Assembly (NCBI GenBank): GCA_036504735.1
Contig: DASXUQ010000002.1
Location: 248,001-312,000 of the forward strand
Source: a bacterium
GTDB lineage: Bacteria > Electryoneota > RPQS01
DNA length: 64,000 bases
Direction: 5' to 3'
The translations under genes and the position numbers were made by a program. This document shows positions 33,548-41,942 of this stretch, in pieces. The notes below the pieces were generated by a model. The model did no database searches and was not told the DNA's origin. It saw nothing but the letters and a program-made list of their open reading frames with translations. Each line of letters begins with the position of its first letter. Positions within the stretch are counted from its first letter, which is position 1.

Positions 33548-34673
33548 CTTCAATCGTCTTCGCCAGCGCTTCCCAGGAGAACCGCTTGGCCTCGCGCCGC
33601 ACCGCGCCGGAAAACACGTCCCGTCCGCCCATAGCATAATAGCGTTCGACCGCCGCCGACAGTGCGGTCACATCTTCCGGCGGAACAATCAGCCCCGTCA
33701 TGCCGTCGGTCACCACTTCTCCCAAGCCCCCCACATTGGTGGTAATCACCGGAGTCCCCAGCGCATAGGCCACCTGAATAATCCCCGACTGTGTCGCGCT
33801 GCGGTACGGCAACACCACGGCATCGGCCGCCGCAAAATATTTTCCCACCATGTCGCTGGGACAATAGCCGTCGCGCACAATCACCGCATCGGCAATATCC
33901 AACTCCACCAGCAGTTTGTCGTACTCTTCGCGCTTCTCGTAAAACTCCCCGACCACCACCAGCTTCACATCCGGATGACTCCGGCGGATGTGCGGCAGGG
34001 CGCGGAGCAGCAGATCCAATCCTTTATAGCGCCGCACAAATCCGAAGAACAGCAACAGTTTGCCATCGGCGGGCAGATCCGTCTCCCGGCGCGCATCCTG
34101 CGGCGGGCCGTCAAAGGGCAGATAGCAGTCATAAACCGGATGCGGGGAGTAGGCAATGCGATCATCGGACACATCGGGGAAGATTCGCCGCATCTCGCCC
34201 TCTTCCGTACGGCTTAACAGCAGATAATAGTGCGCCGTTCCCAGTGCCAGCCGCGACAGAAACATGTCTCCCGGCCGCTTCTCATGGGGCACCACATTGT
34301 GCAGCAGATAACCGATCCGCCCCCGGTATGCCGGCCCCAGCAGTTTGGCCACGGCCCAGTAGCCTGCCGCAAAGAACGGCATCCACCACATCACCAGAAT
34401 CAGATCCGGTTTGTGCCGTTTGATCGTCCGCGCCGTCCTCAGCCACGCCAGCGGATTCCACGCCGTGAACACACGCTCCGACTCCACCTTCAGAGCGTCC
34501 GGCGAATCGTCGAACTGCGTCTTGCCCGGAAACAGGATCTTCGGAAACTGCTTGCGGAAATTGACCAGCGCCACGTCGTGCCCCGCCGTCATCAGCGCCT
34601 TCGACAGCACGCCCGAAAACTGCGCGATTCCGCCGCGAAATGGCCATGCTGGCCCAAGGATAACAATTTTCAT
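33525..34673 (-). CDS. GT4-family glycosyltransferase, tandem paralogue
   Basis: About 382 residues from the ATG at 34673, starting MKIVILGPAWPFRGGIAQFS (an in-frame start 69 bases earlier would add a non-conserved leader). Conserved GT4 segments are FFGFVRRYKGLDLLLRALP, FAAADAVVLPYRSATQSGII and TTNVGGLGEVVTDGMTGLIV. Colinear similarity to the neighbour at 32276-33418 (for example LFPGKxQxDDSP, MWWMPxFxxGY) shows tandem duplication followed by divergence. Its C-terminal codons lie in an iterated GGATGAA repeat. Likely acts in the same glycan pathway at a different linkage. Confidence 0.9.
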   Translation of the reverse strand: MKIVILGPAWPFRGGIAQFSGVLSKALMTAGHDVALVNFRKQFPKILFPGKTQFDDSPDALKVESERVFTAWNPLAWLRTARTIKRHKPDLILVMWWMPFFAAGYWAVAKLLGPAYRGRIGYLLHNVVPHEKRPGDMFLSRLALGTAHYYLLLSRTEEGEMRRIFPDVSDDRIAYSPHPVYDCYLPFDGPPQDARRETDLPADGKLLLFFGFVRRYKGLDLLLRALPHIRRSHPDVKLVVVGEFYEKREEYDKLLVELDIADAVIVRDGYCPSDMVGKYFAAADAVVLPYRSATQSGIIQVAYALGTPVITTNVGGLGEVVTDGMTGLIVPPEDVTALSAAVERYYAMGGRDVFSGAVRREAKRFSWEALAKTIEERMKAEG

Positions 34674-34732
34674 GGGATGGTACGCAAGCAATTCAAAAGA
34701 TAGGTCCAACGCGATTGAGACCGCGCGAGACG

Positions 34733-34847
34733 GGCACGGCATGTCGTGCCCCTACGACAGATTCCATAATCTTGGGACCGCGCGGTCCCCCGCGCTGTCC
34801 CCCCGCCGCAGGCGGCCTCAGGTGCAGGGGTTACCCCTGCCTGCTAT
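34733..34847. repeat. Mosaic of palindromic spacer modules, copy 1
   Basis: Adjacent short palindromes: GGGCACG-GCATGT-type CGTGCCC, GGGACCGCGCGGTCCC, CCGCCGCAGGCGG, GCAGGGGTTACCCCTGC. The same modules in the same order, with small changes, occur at 42750-42945 and partly at 51525-51600. The block extends to the 3' end of the DUF5683 gene. Confidence 0.75.
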
Positions 34848-35575
34848 TTCTTGTGCCAGACGGGGTAGTAGAGCGCATCTGCGTAATTCAGCAGGTAGAC
34901 TCCCAGCGTGATGTAGCCCACTACGTTGCGCGTGCGGTAGGCGCTGCGGTAATCGGCATAGGCCTGATCGATGCGCGGGTCGCCGTAAACCTGCAGGTTC
35001 CGGTAATCGTCATGCCGTTTTCCCACTTCAATCTGTTCGAAAACCAGCGCCGCCAGGGTAAACACCTGTGCCACGGCGAGGGCCGTGCCCTTCAGCTCCT
35101 GCCGCTTGTAAAACTGTCCCCAGCCGGGCAGCACCAGGGAGCGCCACGATGCGGACATCCGCGCGTCCGCCTGCGGCATGCGGAACACCGCCGGCTCGCT
35201 GGCCACCGAGAGCAGATAATTTTGCCGCGCCTCACGGAACACATCCGTGATCTTGGGCGAGGTCTGTACCGGATCCAGATTGTAGGCCGGATTCACCGTC
35301 AGCACGTGCGTGAATTCCTGCAACGCCGCCGGACGCTGGTCTCGCGCCACATAGACAAAGCCCAGCAGCAGATGGTATTTCAGCTTATCCAGTTCATCCA
35401 GGCTCGCCGCCTCCCGCAGACCGCGCAGCGCGGTCAGCTCCGCGTTGTCGTAGTTGCCGTCTTCATAGGCCGCTTGTGCCGCGTGAAACAGGCTGTCTGC
35501 CGTGCTGCGCGGTTGCGCCTGCACGATGCCCGCCGCCAACAACAACCCTATGCCGATCATCGCCAGTCGAGTCAT
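34844..35575 (-). CDS. DUF5683-family membrane protein with TPR-like N-terminus
   Basis: About 243 residues from the ATG at 35575 (GGGAGGAG just upstream). A signal peptide (1-20) precedes a TPR-like helical region (DSLFHAAQAAYEDGNYDNAELTALRGLRE). Then comes the hallmark of DUF5683, SASWRSLVLPGWGQFYKRQELKGTALAVAQ, with two membrane segments (TLAALVFEQI, VVGYITLGVYLLNYADALYY). Family members are envelope proteins of unknown function that are common in FCB bacteria. The gene follows the T9SS cargo at 35665-37431 on the same strand. Confidence 0.8.
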   Translation of the reverse strand: MTRLAMIGIGLLLAAGIVQAQPRSTADSLFHAAQAAYEDGNYDNAELTALRGLREAASLDELDKLKYHLLLGFVYVARDQRPAALQEFTHVLTVNPAYNLDPVQTSPKITDVFREARQNYLLSVASEPAVFRMPQADARMSASWRSLVLPGWGQFYKRQELKGTALAVAQVFTLAALVFEQIEVGKRHDDYRNLQVYGDPRIDQAYADYRSAYRTRNVVGYITLGVYLLNYADALYYPVWHKK

Positions 35576-35603
35576 TCTCCTCCCGTTCGCGTGAAATGAA
35601 ATC

Positions 35604-35660
35604 TTGAAAGGCTGAAGAGGCTCTGTCATCCGTTCAGCCCCTCAGCATTTCAGTCTTTCC
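35604..35660. repeat. Iterated CTGAAA/GGATGA motifs after a stop codon
   Basis: Minus strand, beginning about six bases after the stop of the T9SS gene: ACTGAAATGCTGAGGGGCTG, then GGATGA, then GGCTGAA further on. A mixed version of the two iterated motifs seen elsewhere. Confidence 0.55.
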
Positions 35661-35664
35661 ACAG

Positions 35665-37431
35665 TTACTTCATCAGCACCAGCTTGCGCGTCAGCGATAC
35701 CGCCGTCCCTTCCATCCGCACAAAGTACACGCCGCTGGCAAGCTGCGTTCCGTCCACGGTCAGGCGGTGCTGTCCCGCGGTAAACAGGCTATGGGACAAG
35801 GTGCGCACCAGCCGTCCGTTCACATCATAAAGGTCCACATGCAGCCGCGCCGCAAAAGGCACATCCAGCGTCAGCGTTGTCTGTGGATTAAACGGATTCG
35901 GGAATGAACCGAGCGCAAACTCGCGCGGCAGCAATACCGGTTTCGGATCATCCGTGCCGTTGGCCGCGCCGTTCCCGCGTACCAGCACCGTAGTCGGACT
36001 GCCCGGCGAATTGCTGTAAATCCGGATGGTGTCGTCGAACACTCCCAGAGAGTCCGGCTGGAAGCGCACGCTCACCAGAAAATCCTGCTGTGGCTCCAGC
36101 GAAATCGGGATCCCCGGATAGTCCGTGGTAAAGCCGTGCGGCGCGGTGACACTGTCGAGGATAGTCTCATAGGTTCCGGTCACGCGCACGGTGATCACCG
36201 AATCGCGGTGCGCGCCCACCAGCACATTGCCGAAATGGAAGGAATCGGGAATCGCGATGATCGACCGCGTCGGCGTCGCGCATTTCACCGTCCAGACATT
36301 GGGGATGCCCGCGCCATAGCTGTAGGTGCTGCCCGTCATCACATAGTCGCCGCTCATGGTCTGGGTCACGGCGCGGCCATGTTCCACCGAGGTGCCGCCG
36401 AAGACACAGTTCCACAGCGTGTCCAGATGAACGTCGGCCTTGACCAGCCAGTAATTGGCCCCGCCAGCCATGGCCTCGCTGCTGACTTCCCCGCCGATAA
36501 TCAGTCCGCCGTCTCCCGTCTGCTGCAACGCATAACAGTAATCCTGTCGCGGCGTTCCCAGCGTGCGGCTGGTCAGACTGTCGCCGGTGGTTCCCGTCTG
36601 CACTATCCAGGCATCGGAATTTCCCGCGCCGAACGACTGCGTGTAGCCGCCCAGCGCCCAGCCGTTGCCCAGCGGCGCCAGTGACGTGCAGACATCCGAC
36701 CCGCTGCCGCCGTAGGTCCGGCTCCACAGGCTGTCTCCCGTGGCGCTGATACTCACCAGCCAGAAATCCGGTGACCCCGTGTGGCCGTTGCCGAAAGATT
36801 CCGTGGACCCGGCCAGCATAAAGCCCCCGCCCGCCGCATTCTGCACCGCATAACACTGATCGCTGCCGTCGCCGCCGTAGGTGCGCGTCCATAGCGTATC
36901 GCCGCTGCCGTTGGTCCGCACCACCCAGAAATCTCCGCTGCCCGCACCGTAGGACAGGGTATATCCCACAAAGACAAAACCGCTGTCCGGCGTGACTGCC
37001 ACCGCGGCAAATTCGTCGCGCTGCGCGCCGCCGTACTTGTGCGTCCACAGAGTATCCCCCGTGGCCGTGGTGCGCACGGCCCAGCCGCTCCAGCCGCCGC
37101 CGAAGGAGTTGCTCCGTCCCGCCAGAATCAGACCGCTGTCCGGCGTCACCTCCAGCGCAAAACAGGTTTCATCCTGTGGGCCGCCGTAGGTGCGCGTCCA
37201 CAGTGTATCCCCATTAGCGGCGGTTTTGATCAGCCAGAAATCGCTGCCGCCCACGCCAAAAGACCGGGTCTCGCCGGCAATCGCGATGCTGCTGTCCGGC
37301 GTCTCGCGCACCGCATAGCCATTATCCGTCTGCGGCCCGCCGAACCACTGGGTCCAAAGCACATTGGGCTGTGCCATCCCCGTCAACGGCAGGCACAGCA
37401 ACAGCAGGAAAATCGCTCGGTGATTCTTCAT
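35665..37431 (-). CDS. Secreted beta-propeller-like repeat protein with type IX sorting domain
   Basis: A signal peptide (MKNHRAIFLLLLCLPLTGMA) precedes seven to eight repeats of about 48 residues with the consensus DSG/GGF-xxxG-x-S-FG-G-DxWxxxTxxxGDTLWTRTYGG. This pattern is known from FCB secreted proteins and probably forms a beta-propeller. An Ig-like domain (DSVITVRVTGTYETILD, about 430-500) follows, then a type IX sorting domain (FPNPFNPQTTLTLDV to RKLVLMK). The protein at 56551-58029 is a paralogue with the same repeat. Probably surface-attached; ligand unknown. Confidence 0.88.
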   Translation of the reverse strand: MKNHRAIFLLLLCLPLTGMAQPNVLWTQWFGGPQTDNGYAVRETPDSSIAIAGETRSFGVGGSDFWLIKTAANGDTLWTRTYGGPQDETCFALEVTPDSGLILAGRSNSFGGGWSGWAVRTTATGDTLWTHKYGGAQRDEFAAVAVTPDSGFVFVGYTLSYGAGSGDFWVVRTNGSGDTLWTRTYGGDGSDQCYAVQNAAGGGFMLAGSTESFGNGHTGSPDFWLVSISATGDSLWSRTYGGSGSDVCTSLAPLGNGWALGGYTQSFGAGNSDAWIVQTGTTGDSLTSRTLGTPRQDYCYALQQTGDGGLIIGGEVSSEAMAGGANYWLVKADVHLDTLWNCVFGGTSVEHGRAVTQTMSGDYVMTGSTYSYGAGIPNVWTVKCATPTRSIIAIPDSFHFGNVLVGAHRDSVITVRVTGTYETILDSVTAPHGFTTDYPGIPISLEPQQDFLVSVRFQPDSLGVFDDTIRIYSNSPGSPTTVLVRGNGAANGTDDPKPVLLPREFALGSFPNPFNPQTTLTLDVPFAARLHVDLYDVNGRLVRTLSHSLFTAGQHRLTVDGTQLASGVYFVRMEGTAVSLTRKLVLMK

Positions 37432-37489
37432 GGGAGGAGCACCAACTTATGGGTTGTGACTTAAGGCGCGGCTGATAGTTGGTCTGGAG

Positions 37490-37550
37490 ATTCAAGACCA
37501 CAGACTTGGCGTTCGATTCAGGTCTCAAGTCTTAAGTCTCGAGTCTCAGC
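37490..37550. repeat. Iterated GAGACTT heptads after the etfA stop
   Basis: Minus strand CTGAGACTCGAGACTTAAGA and onward: GAGACTY units repeated about four times, directly downstream of the etfA stop. Confidence 0.55.
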
Positions 37551-37552
37551 GT

Positions 37553-38515
37553 TTATCCTTCACTTCTCAGCTTTCCGATTTCCCTGGTGAGTTCCGGCAC
37601 CACGTCAAAAGCGTCGCCCACGATGCCGTAGGTCGCCACTTTGAAAATCGGCGCGTCGGGATCCTTGTTGATGGCTACGATCGTGCGGCTGGTGGTCATG
37701 CCTGCAAGGTGCTGCACTGCGCCGGAAATTCCCACCGCAAAATACAGCGACGGCGACACCACCTTGCCCGTCTGTCCCACCTGCTCGCTGTGAGGCCGCC
37801 AGCCGGCGTCCACCACCGCGCGTGAGGCTCCCACCGCCGCGCCCAGCACCTTGGCCAGTTCTTCGATCATCCCAAAGCCTTCCGGACCTTTCAGGCCGCG
37901 TCCGCCCGACACCACCACATCGGCTTCGGAAACATCCAACGCCGCGCCCGCCGCTATCTTTTCTTCGGTCACCTTCGCGCGGATTTTGCTCGCATCAAGG
38001 CTCACCGTGCGCGATTCCACCTGTGCCGTGCCGCCGCTCTCCACGGCCAAGAAGGCTTTCGGACGCAGCGACAGCACGCCGTATCCGCCCTTCACCTTGC
38101 ACCACATCAGCACCTTGCCCGCATAGATGGGCCGCCGCACCAGCACCTCGCCGCCATCCAGCTTCAGTTCCACGCAATCGGTGAGCAAGGGCCGCCCCAC
38201 GCGGGCCGCCGTGCGCGGTGCTAAATCGCGTCCCCGCGCCGTCGCCGCAAAGATCACCGCCAGCGGATTTTCCCCCTTGATGATTTCCGCCGCCGCCTGC
38301 GCGTACCCTTCAGTCGAGTAGTGCGCCAGTTCCGGATTGGCAATCTGCATCACCTTGCTTGCCCCGTATGCTCCCAAAGACGCCGCATCCGCCGCCTCCC
38401 CGAAGACCACCGCATGCACGTCTCCACCCAGCGTCTTCGCCGCGCTGACCATCTCCTTCGACACCGGCTTGAGCTTCCCGCCCTTCGCCTCGCAAAAAAC
38501 TAAAATGTTCGCCAT
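37553..38515 (-). CDS. etfA: Electron transfer flavoprotein alpha subunit
   Basis: 320 residues. The N-terminal domain (1-190) is ETF-like. The C-terminal FAD-binding domain has [20 protein letters not shown], the [20 protein letters not shown] segment and [20 protein letters not shown], all signature sequences of EtfA. With EtfB it carries electrons from acyl-CoA or similar dehydrogenases to the membrane quinone pool, or it bifurcates electrons. Its partner gene lies 3.4 kb upstream (41943-42692) rather than adjacent. No ETF:quinone oxidoreductase or dehydrogenase is in the window. The C-terminal domain is complete and the length normal. Confidence 0.95.
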   Translation of the reverse strand: MANILVFCEAKGGKLKPVSKEMVSAAKTLGGDVHAVVFGEAADAASLGAYGASKVMQIANPELAHYSTEGYAQAAAEIIKGENPLAVIFAATARGRDLAPRTAARVGRPLLTDCVELKLDGGEVLVRRPIYAGKVLMWCKVKGGYGVLSLRPKAFLAVESGGTAQVESRTVSLDASKIRAKVTEEKIAAGAALDVSEADVVVSGGRGLKGPEGFGMIEELAKVLGAAVGASRAVVDAGWRPHSEQVGQTGKVVSPSLYFAVGISGAVQHLAGMTTSRTIVAINKDPDAPIFKVATYGIVGDAFDVVPELTREIGKLRSEG

Positions 38516-38568
38516 GTTTCGTTTGTATGGTTAGTTGAAATGATTTTCTTCTTCACATCCACCTTGTC

Positions 38569-38596
38569 ATTCTGGACCCCGCAGGGTGTCCAGAAT
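38569..38596. repeat. Short palindromic spacer element
   Basis: ATTCTGGACCCC-GCA-GGGTGTCCAGAAT, a 12-bp inverted repeat with one bulge, downstream of the Nmad2 gene. Not followed by Ts. It resembles the dispersed palindromic modules of this genome. Confidence 0.55.
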
Positions 38597-38636
38597 CCCA
38601 AACCTCAGCGGCGTCTCTTCTTATTTCCACATGCCA

Positions 38637-39311
38637 TTATTGGCAAATTGGTCGTTTCACTTTGACTATTCGAGACTCCGGCGTACATATTATGCACCCA
38701 CTTTTCCTTGGCGCATGTATCGGGTCTGCTAATACCTTGTTCGCATGAACGCCAAGCGATTCAATCCACGTCTCGAAGGTGTCAAGAAAAGGTGCATTCA
38801 TCTTCGAACGGACATATCTGCCAAACCCGCTCGGAGCTATTTCCTGCAAGTGATATGGCAACGTCGCCGGACGACTTCCAAAATAATAGAAGTGATCAGA
38901 CACGAGCACGTATTTTCCTTCTCTGTCCTTGCGCAAAGCATCGGTGCTGCCGCTGTGCAAACTGGGCCGTTCTATGCAGCGGCCAGAAGAAAAATCGAAA
39001 ATTGCGTCACCGGCATGCCTTCGCTCGTCGGCATGCTTCATATCGGGAATCTTTCCCTTCAGTTGAGTTCGGGCACGGTCGGCATACTCCGCGAGCGTCA
39101 ACTTCTCGGAAACGCGCATTGCGAATATCACCTTGAGGGTAAGATCAACGCCGCGCGAAGTATCTTTCCAACCCATTGCGGCAATCCAATCGCCCACCTC
39201 GGCGGCAAGCCGGATCTTTGGTTTGCACGTGGCAAGAGTCATCGCACCCCAATAAGGATTCGGTGCGAAGCCCTTGTCATGAACGATGCGGTACGTAAAC
39301 AGAGTTGCCAT
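38637..39311 (-). CDS. Nmad2-family protein (nucleotide modification associated domain 2)
   Basis: 224 residues. The N-terminus FTYRIVHDKGFAPNPYWGAMTLATCKPKIRLAAEVGDWI matches my memory of the Nmad2 domain (D-x-GFAPNPF…TLATCKPKIR…GDWI), a family linked by comparative genomics to hypermodified bases, often in phages and defence-related loci. It continues with VSDHFYYFGSRPATLP and a C-terminal helical part. AAAGGGGAAGT precedes the ATG. Neighbours are a GNAT gene and etfA, with no other base-modification gene in view, so it appears orphaned. The molecular function of Nmad2 is not established. Confidence 0.75.
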   Translation of the reverse strand: MATLFTYRIVHDKGFAPNPYWGAMTLATCKPKIRLAAEVGDWIAAMGWKDTSRGVDLTLKVIFAMRVSEKLTLAEYADRARTQLKGKIPDMKHADERRHAGDAIFDFSSGRCIERPSLHSGSTDALRKDREGKYVLVSDHFYYFGSRPATLPYHLQEIAPSGFGRYVRSKMNAPFLDTFETWIESLGVHANKVLADPIHAPRKSGCIICTPESRIVKVKRPICQ

Positions 39312-39321
39312 ACTTCCCCTT

Positions 39322-39834
39322 TTACCTCTCGCACGCCCACACTAAAAGTTCCCTCTCATACCACCACCCGCTTCCCTCGCATCTCATCCCGATCTTCTCG
39401 CACACCCGCTGCGAGGCGATGTTCTCCTCATCCACCAGCCCGATGATGCGCGGGATCTTCAGTTCGAAGAGTCCATACTGCAAACACGCCGCCGCCGCTT
39501 CGGTAGCATAACCGTAGCCCCACATATCGCGGCGGAAGTGATAGGCAATCTCAATCTCCGGCCCATGACCTTCGACGGGAAACAGCCCGCAGCTTCCGAT
39601 CATCTCCCCCTTCTGCGTCTCCACCACCGCCCAGATCGTCACCCCGAACCGCTCTTCGAACTCCGCGCGCCCCAGAATCCGCTGCCGCACCTGCTCGTAC
39701 GTCTCCGCTTGCCCATTCGACAGAAAACGCTTGACTTCCCCATCTCCATAAATCCGGTACGCCGCATCCACATCCTCCGGAATGTTGCGCCGAATCAGGA
39801 GCCGTGATGTGAGCAAAGGTAAGGGCATGGGCAC
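39322..39834 (-). CDS. GNAT acetyltransferase, RimJ/RimL type
   Basis: 170 residues. TSRLLIRRNIPEDVDAAYRI at the N-terminus and the acetyl-CoA site region (WGYGYATEAAAACLQYGLFELKIPRIIGLVDEENIASQRV) are typical of the RimJ/RimL GNAT subgroup, which acetylates N-terminal amines of proteins or small molecules. It is paralogous in layout to the GNAT at 40499-41014. Two in-frame ATGs (39834, 39828) are possible and neither has a strong ribosome-binding site. Its stop lies 10 bases before the Nmad2 start. Confidence 0.9.
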   Translation of the reverse strand: MPMPLPLLTSRLLIRRNIPEDVDAAYRIYGDGEVKRFLSNGQAETYEQVRQRILGRAEFEERFGVTIWAVVETQKGEMIGSCGLFPVEGHGPEIEIAYHFRRDMWGYGYATEAAAACLQYGLFELKIPRIIGLVDEENIASQRVCEKIGMRCEGSGWWYERELLVWACER

Positions 39835-39850
39835 GAGCGTTTTCGTCTTC

Positions 39851-39900
39851 CCCCTTTCTCCATTTCATGGGGAATGGGGGCAGGGGGATGGGGGTCTGCC
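39851..39900. repeat. G-run spacer module, copy 2
   Basis: CCCCTTTCTCC…GGGGGCAGGGGGATGGGGGTCTGCC, similar to 24037-24084. Lies just upstream of the GNAT gene, in its presumed promoter region. Confidence 0.6.
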
Positions 39901-39969
39901 GCAACAAAGAAGAGATACGAGCGGGTTGCGGAAGACCTTAACCCGCCCCTACACGATGAATCGCCGCGT

Positions 39970-40404
39970 CTATTTTCCCGAGAATTCCTTCACCCTCTCC
40001 GTCGCCAGCACCCGCTTCCGGTCCGCCAGCGCGCGGCTGAAACTGGCTCCCATTCCCACGGTCAGCAGCAGCCATACGGTGACGCGCTCCATGGTGATCT
40101 CCGGGATGGGGCTGCGCATCAGCATGGCCGCATCGAGGAAATACCAGGCCGCGCCCAGCACAATAAATCCCAACTCCAGATAGAACGGCGGGTGCCAGTT
40201 GCGCACCGCGCGGTAGAGTTGCCATTTGCCCCCCGTCATCCGGTCCAGCGTCCATCCGGCCAGCACGCCGCACGCAAACATGAGCATGAAGCTCGCCAGC
40301 GTCGCATTCCCGCTTTCCCCCAGCGCAATCGCAATCGTATCCGAGACAAAAATCGTCGTCAACAGTCCGATCACACACACGTTGCCCATCATCCGCTGTG
40401 TCAT
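39970..40404 (-). CDS. Small integral membrane protein, unrecognised
   Basis: About 144 residues from the ATG at 40404 (GGCGGAAG five bases upstream). About four hydrophobic segments are visible: NVCVIGLLTTIFVSDTIAIAL, ATLASFMLMFACGVLAGWTL, FYLELGFIVLGAAWYFLDAAM and VTVWLLLTVGMGASF. The short charged C-terminus is DRKRVLATERVKEF. I know no family. It lies in a row of small leftward genes between the two etf genes. Confidence 0.7.
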   Translation of the reverse strand: MTQRMMGNVCVIGLLTTIFVSDTIAIALGESGNATLASFMLMFACGVLAGWTLDRMTGGKWQLYRAVRNWHPPFYLELGFIVLGAAWYFLDAAMLMRSPIPEITMERVTVWLLLTVGMGASFSRALADRKRVLATERVKEFSGK

Positions 40405-40498
40405 AACATCTTCCGCCTGAAATTCACTTCTTCGCTGCACATCACACAGAGAAACAAATGTCCTGCTCTTTCTTCTTGTCTTCCTTATCCCTTAGCAT

Positions 40499-41014
40499 TT
40501 ATCCCTTTTCCCTGTATTTCGCGTACTCCACCGATTCCCCGCCGTAGTGTTCTCCCCGGCCTTCCTCGGTGAATCCCAGTTTCTCCAGTGCCCGCTGTGC
40601 CGCAAAATTCTGCGGATTCGTCACAGCCACAATCCGGTCCAGTTTCAGTTCACGGAAGCCGTACTCGAGGCAGGCTATCCCCGCTTCCGTCGCATAGCCC
40701 TGGTTCCATTTGTCCTTTCGCAGATCACAGCCCAATTCCACCTCCGGGCCTTCACCCTCTAAGGGCGCCAGCCCGCAGTCGCCGATCACCTCGCCGCTGG
40801 TCTTTTCCACCACCGCCCAGAAGCTGTAGCCGAAATCTCTTTCCATCCCCGTCACCCAGCCGATGAACCCGCGCGCGTTTTCCACCGACTTGGCCAGCCA
40901 GATCAGAAAGAACCGCATCGTCTCGGCATCTCCCAGCACCTTGAACATCGCTTCGGCGTCATCCGGCGTGAAGGACCGGATGATCAGCCGCTCGGTTTCC
41001 AGTGGCAGCGGCAT
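40499..41014 (-). CDS. GNAT acetyltransferase, RimJ/RimL type (second)
   Basis: 171 residues. It starts PLETERLIIRSFTPDDAEAMF and carries the acetyl-CoA site region WNQGYATEAGIACLEYGFRELKLDRIVAVTNPQNFAAQRALEKLGF. It is a diverged paralogue of the GNAT at 39322-39834. The start is three bases after the stop of the small membrane protein upstream, so they are co-transcribed. Acceptor substrate unknown. Confidence 0.9.
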   Translation of the reverse strand: MPLPLETERLIIRSFTPDDAEAMFKVLGDAETMRFFLIWLAKSVENARGFIGWVTGMERDFGYSFWAVVEKTSGEVIGDCGLAPLEGEGPEVELGCDLRKDKWNQGYATEAGIACLEYGFRELKLDRIVAVTNPQNFAAQRALEKLGFTEEGRGEHYGGESVEYAKYREKG

Positions 41015-41017
41015 AAC

Positions 41018-41224
41018 TTAGATCTTCGGAGGTTTGAGGGTGCGGAATTTCTGCATGGCGCGTCCCAGAAACAGTCCGGCGATCAGGGCGCTCATCCCGT
41101 AGGTGAGAATCACCGGCATCCGTCCCTGAGTGATGCCGTAAACCTGAATCCCCCACACCACTGCAATCCCCAGCCAAAGCACCCCGATCAAAATCAGCAC
41201 CCCCGTGTTTCGCTCATGCGCCAT
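41018..41224 (-). CDS. Small two-helix membrane protein
   Basis: 68 residues with two hydrophobic segments (GVLILIGVLWLGIAVVWGI and VILTYGMSALIAGLFLG), charged ends and no recognised family. It is followed three bases after its stop by a GNAT gene. Translation as a real protein is supported by the coding-like composition and tight spacing. Confidence 0.6.
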   Translation of the reverse strand: MAHERNTGVLILIGVLWLGIAVVWGIQVYGITQGRMPVILTYGMSALIAGLFLGRAMQKFRTLKPPKI

Positions 41225-41270
41225 AACTGCCTCCGTGTGGATTTCTGCTTGTATTCGAACAAAATTACTC

Positions 41271-41909
41271 TTAATACCGTGGTGCCATTCGTCTATTAAA
41301 CTCGGCGGTGGTCAGGTCTATGCCGATGGTTGCATAAATAATAGGTCCACCACTACGGAACGCAAGTGTGGTGAGCATCGAAAAAACATCTGTCTTGACA
41401 TATCCAACTTTGGCTCCGAATGCCGCGCCGCCTGTCTCCTTATCAACAAAAAGGATAGCCGCCGGGCCAAGCCAAAGATATCCTCCGTGCGCGTTCACGT
41501 TGAACCGGGGTCCCAACCCCATTGCATAATACCCGTGAACATATCCCGGAACGCTGCCTTCGCATTTGGATTTCGAGGCAAACTGCCCCGTTACCGTATC
41601 CCTTCAATAGGAGCGCCCCAAGCGATCAGTCCCGGTTTGGTATCTGGATCCAGAAGATTCGGAGGCTCCCCATCCATAGCCCAAGCCCGCCTCGGTATCA
41701 AACCGCAGGCCGCTGTACCCAAAAGCTGTAGCGGACCTATAACCGAGGTTGATATGAACGTTAGGGACGTTAAAGTACCCGACCCCGATTCCGATTCGGA
41801 CGCTACCATCGGTAGGTGCTTGTGCGTTCGCCGTGCTCAAGATAAGCAGAGTGGCACACGCCAGAACGATGAACCGTAAGATTTGCCGCGAAAAAAATAC
41901 CCAGACCAT
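41271..41909 (-). pseudogene. Outer-membrane beta-barrel protein gene interrupted by one in-frame TGA
   Basis: The ATG at 41909 opens a signal peptide (FIVLACATLLILSTANA) and barrel-like strands (VRIGIGVGYFNVPNVHINLGY, FDTEAGLGYGWGAS). Translation stops at TGA 41604-41606 after LGRSY. The same reading frame continues without another stop (RDTVTGQFASKSKCEGSVPG, then YVHGYYAMGLGPRFNVNAHG) to a TAA-type end at 41271, with equally barrel-like sequence. A whole protein would be about 212 residues, normal for a small barrel. No frameshift is needed, only one changed codon. Explanations are a recent nonsense mutation, a sequencing error, or, least likely, UGA recoding. The gene follows etfB closely. 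Confidence 0.7.
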
Positions 41910-41942
41910 AATTGCCCTCGTTTTTTCGCCGTTCAATGTGCA

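Noticed and set aside
41566-41606. Selenocysteine insertion at the in-frame TGA
   Set aside because: A short hairpin lies at a plausible distance, but the product is a barrel protein without redox context and TGA is used as a normal stop by other genes here. Kept only as a remote alternative.
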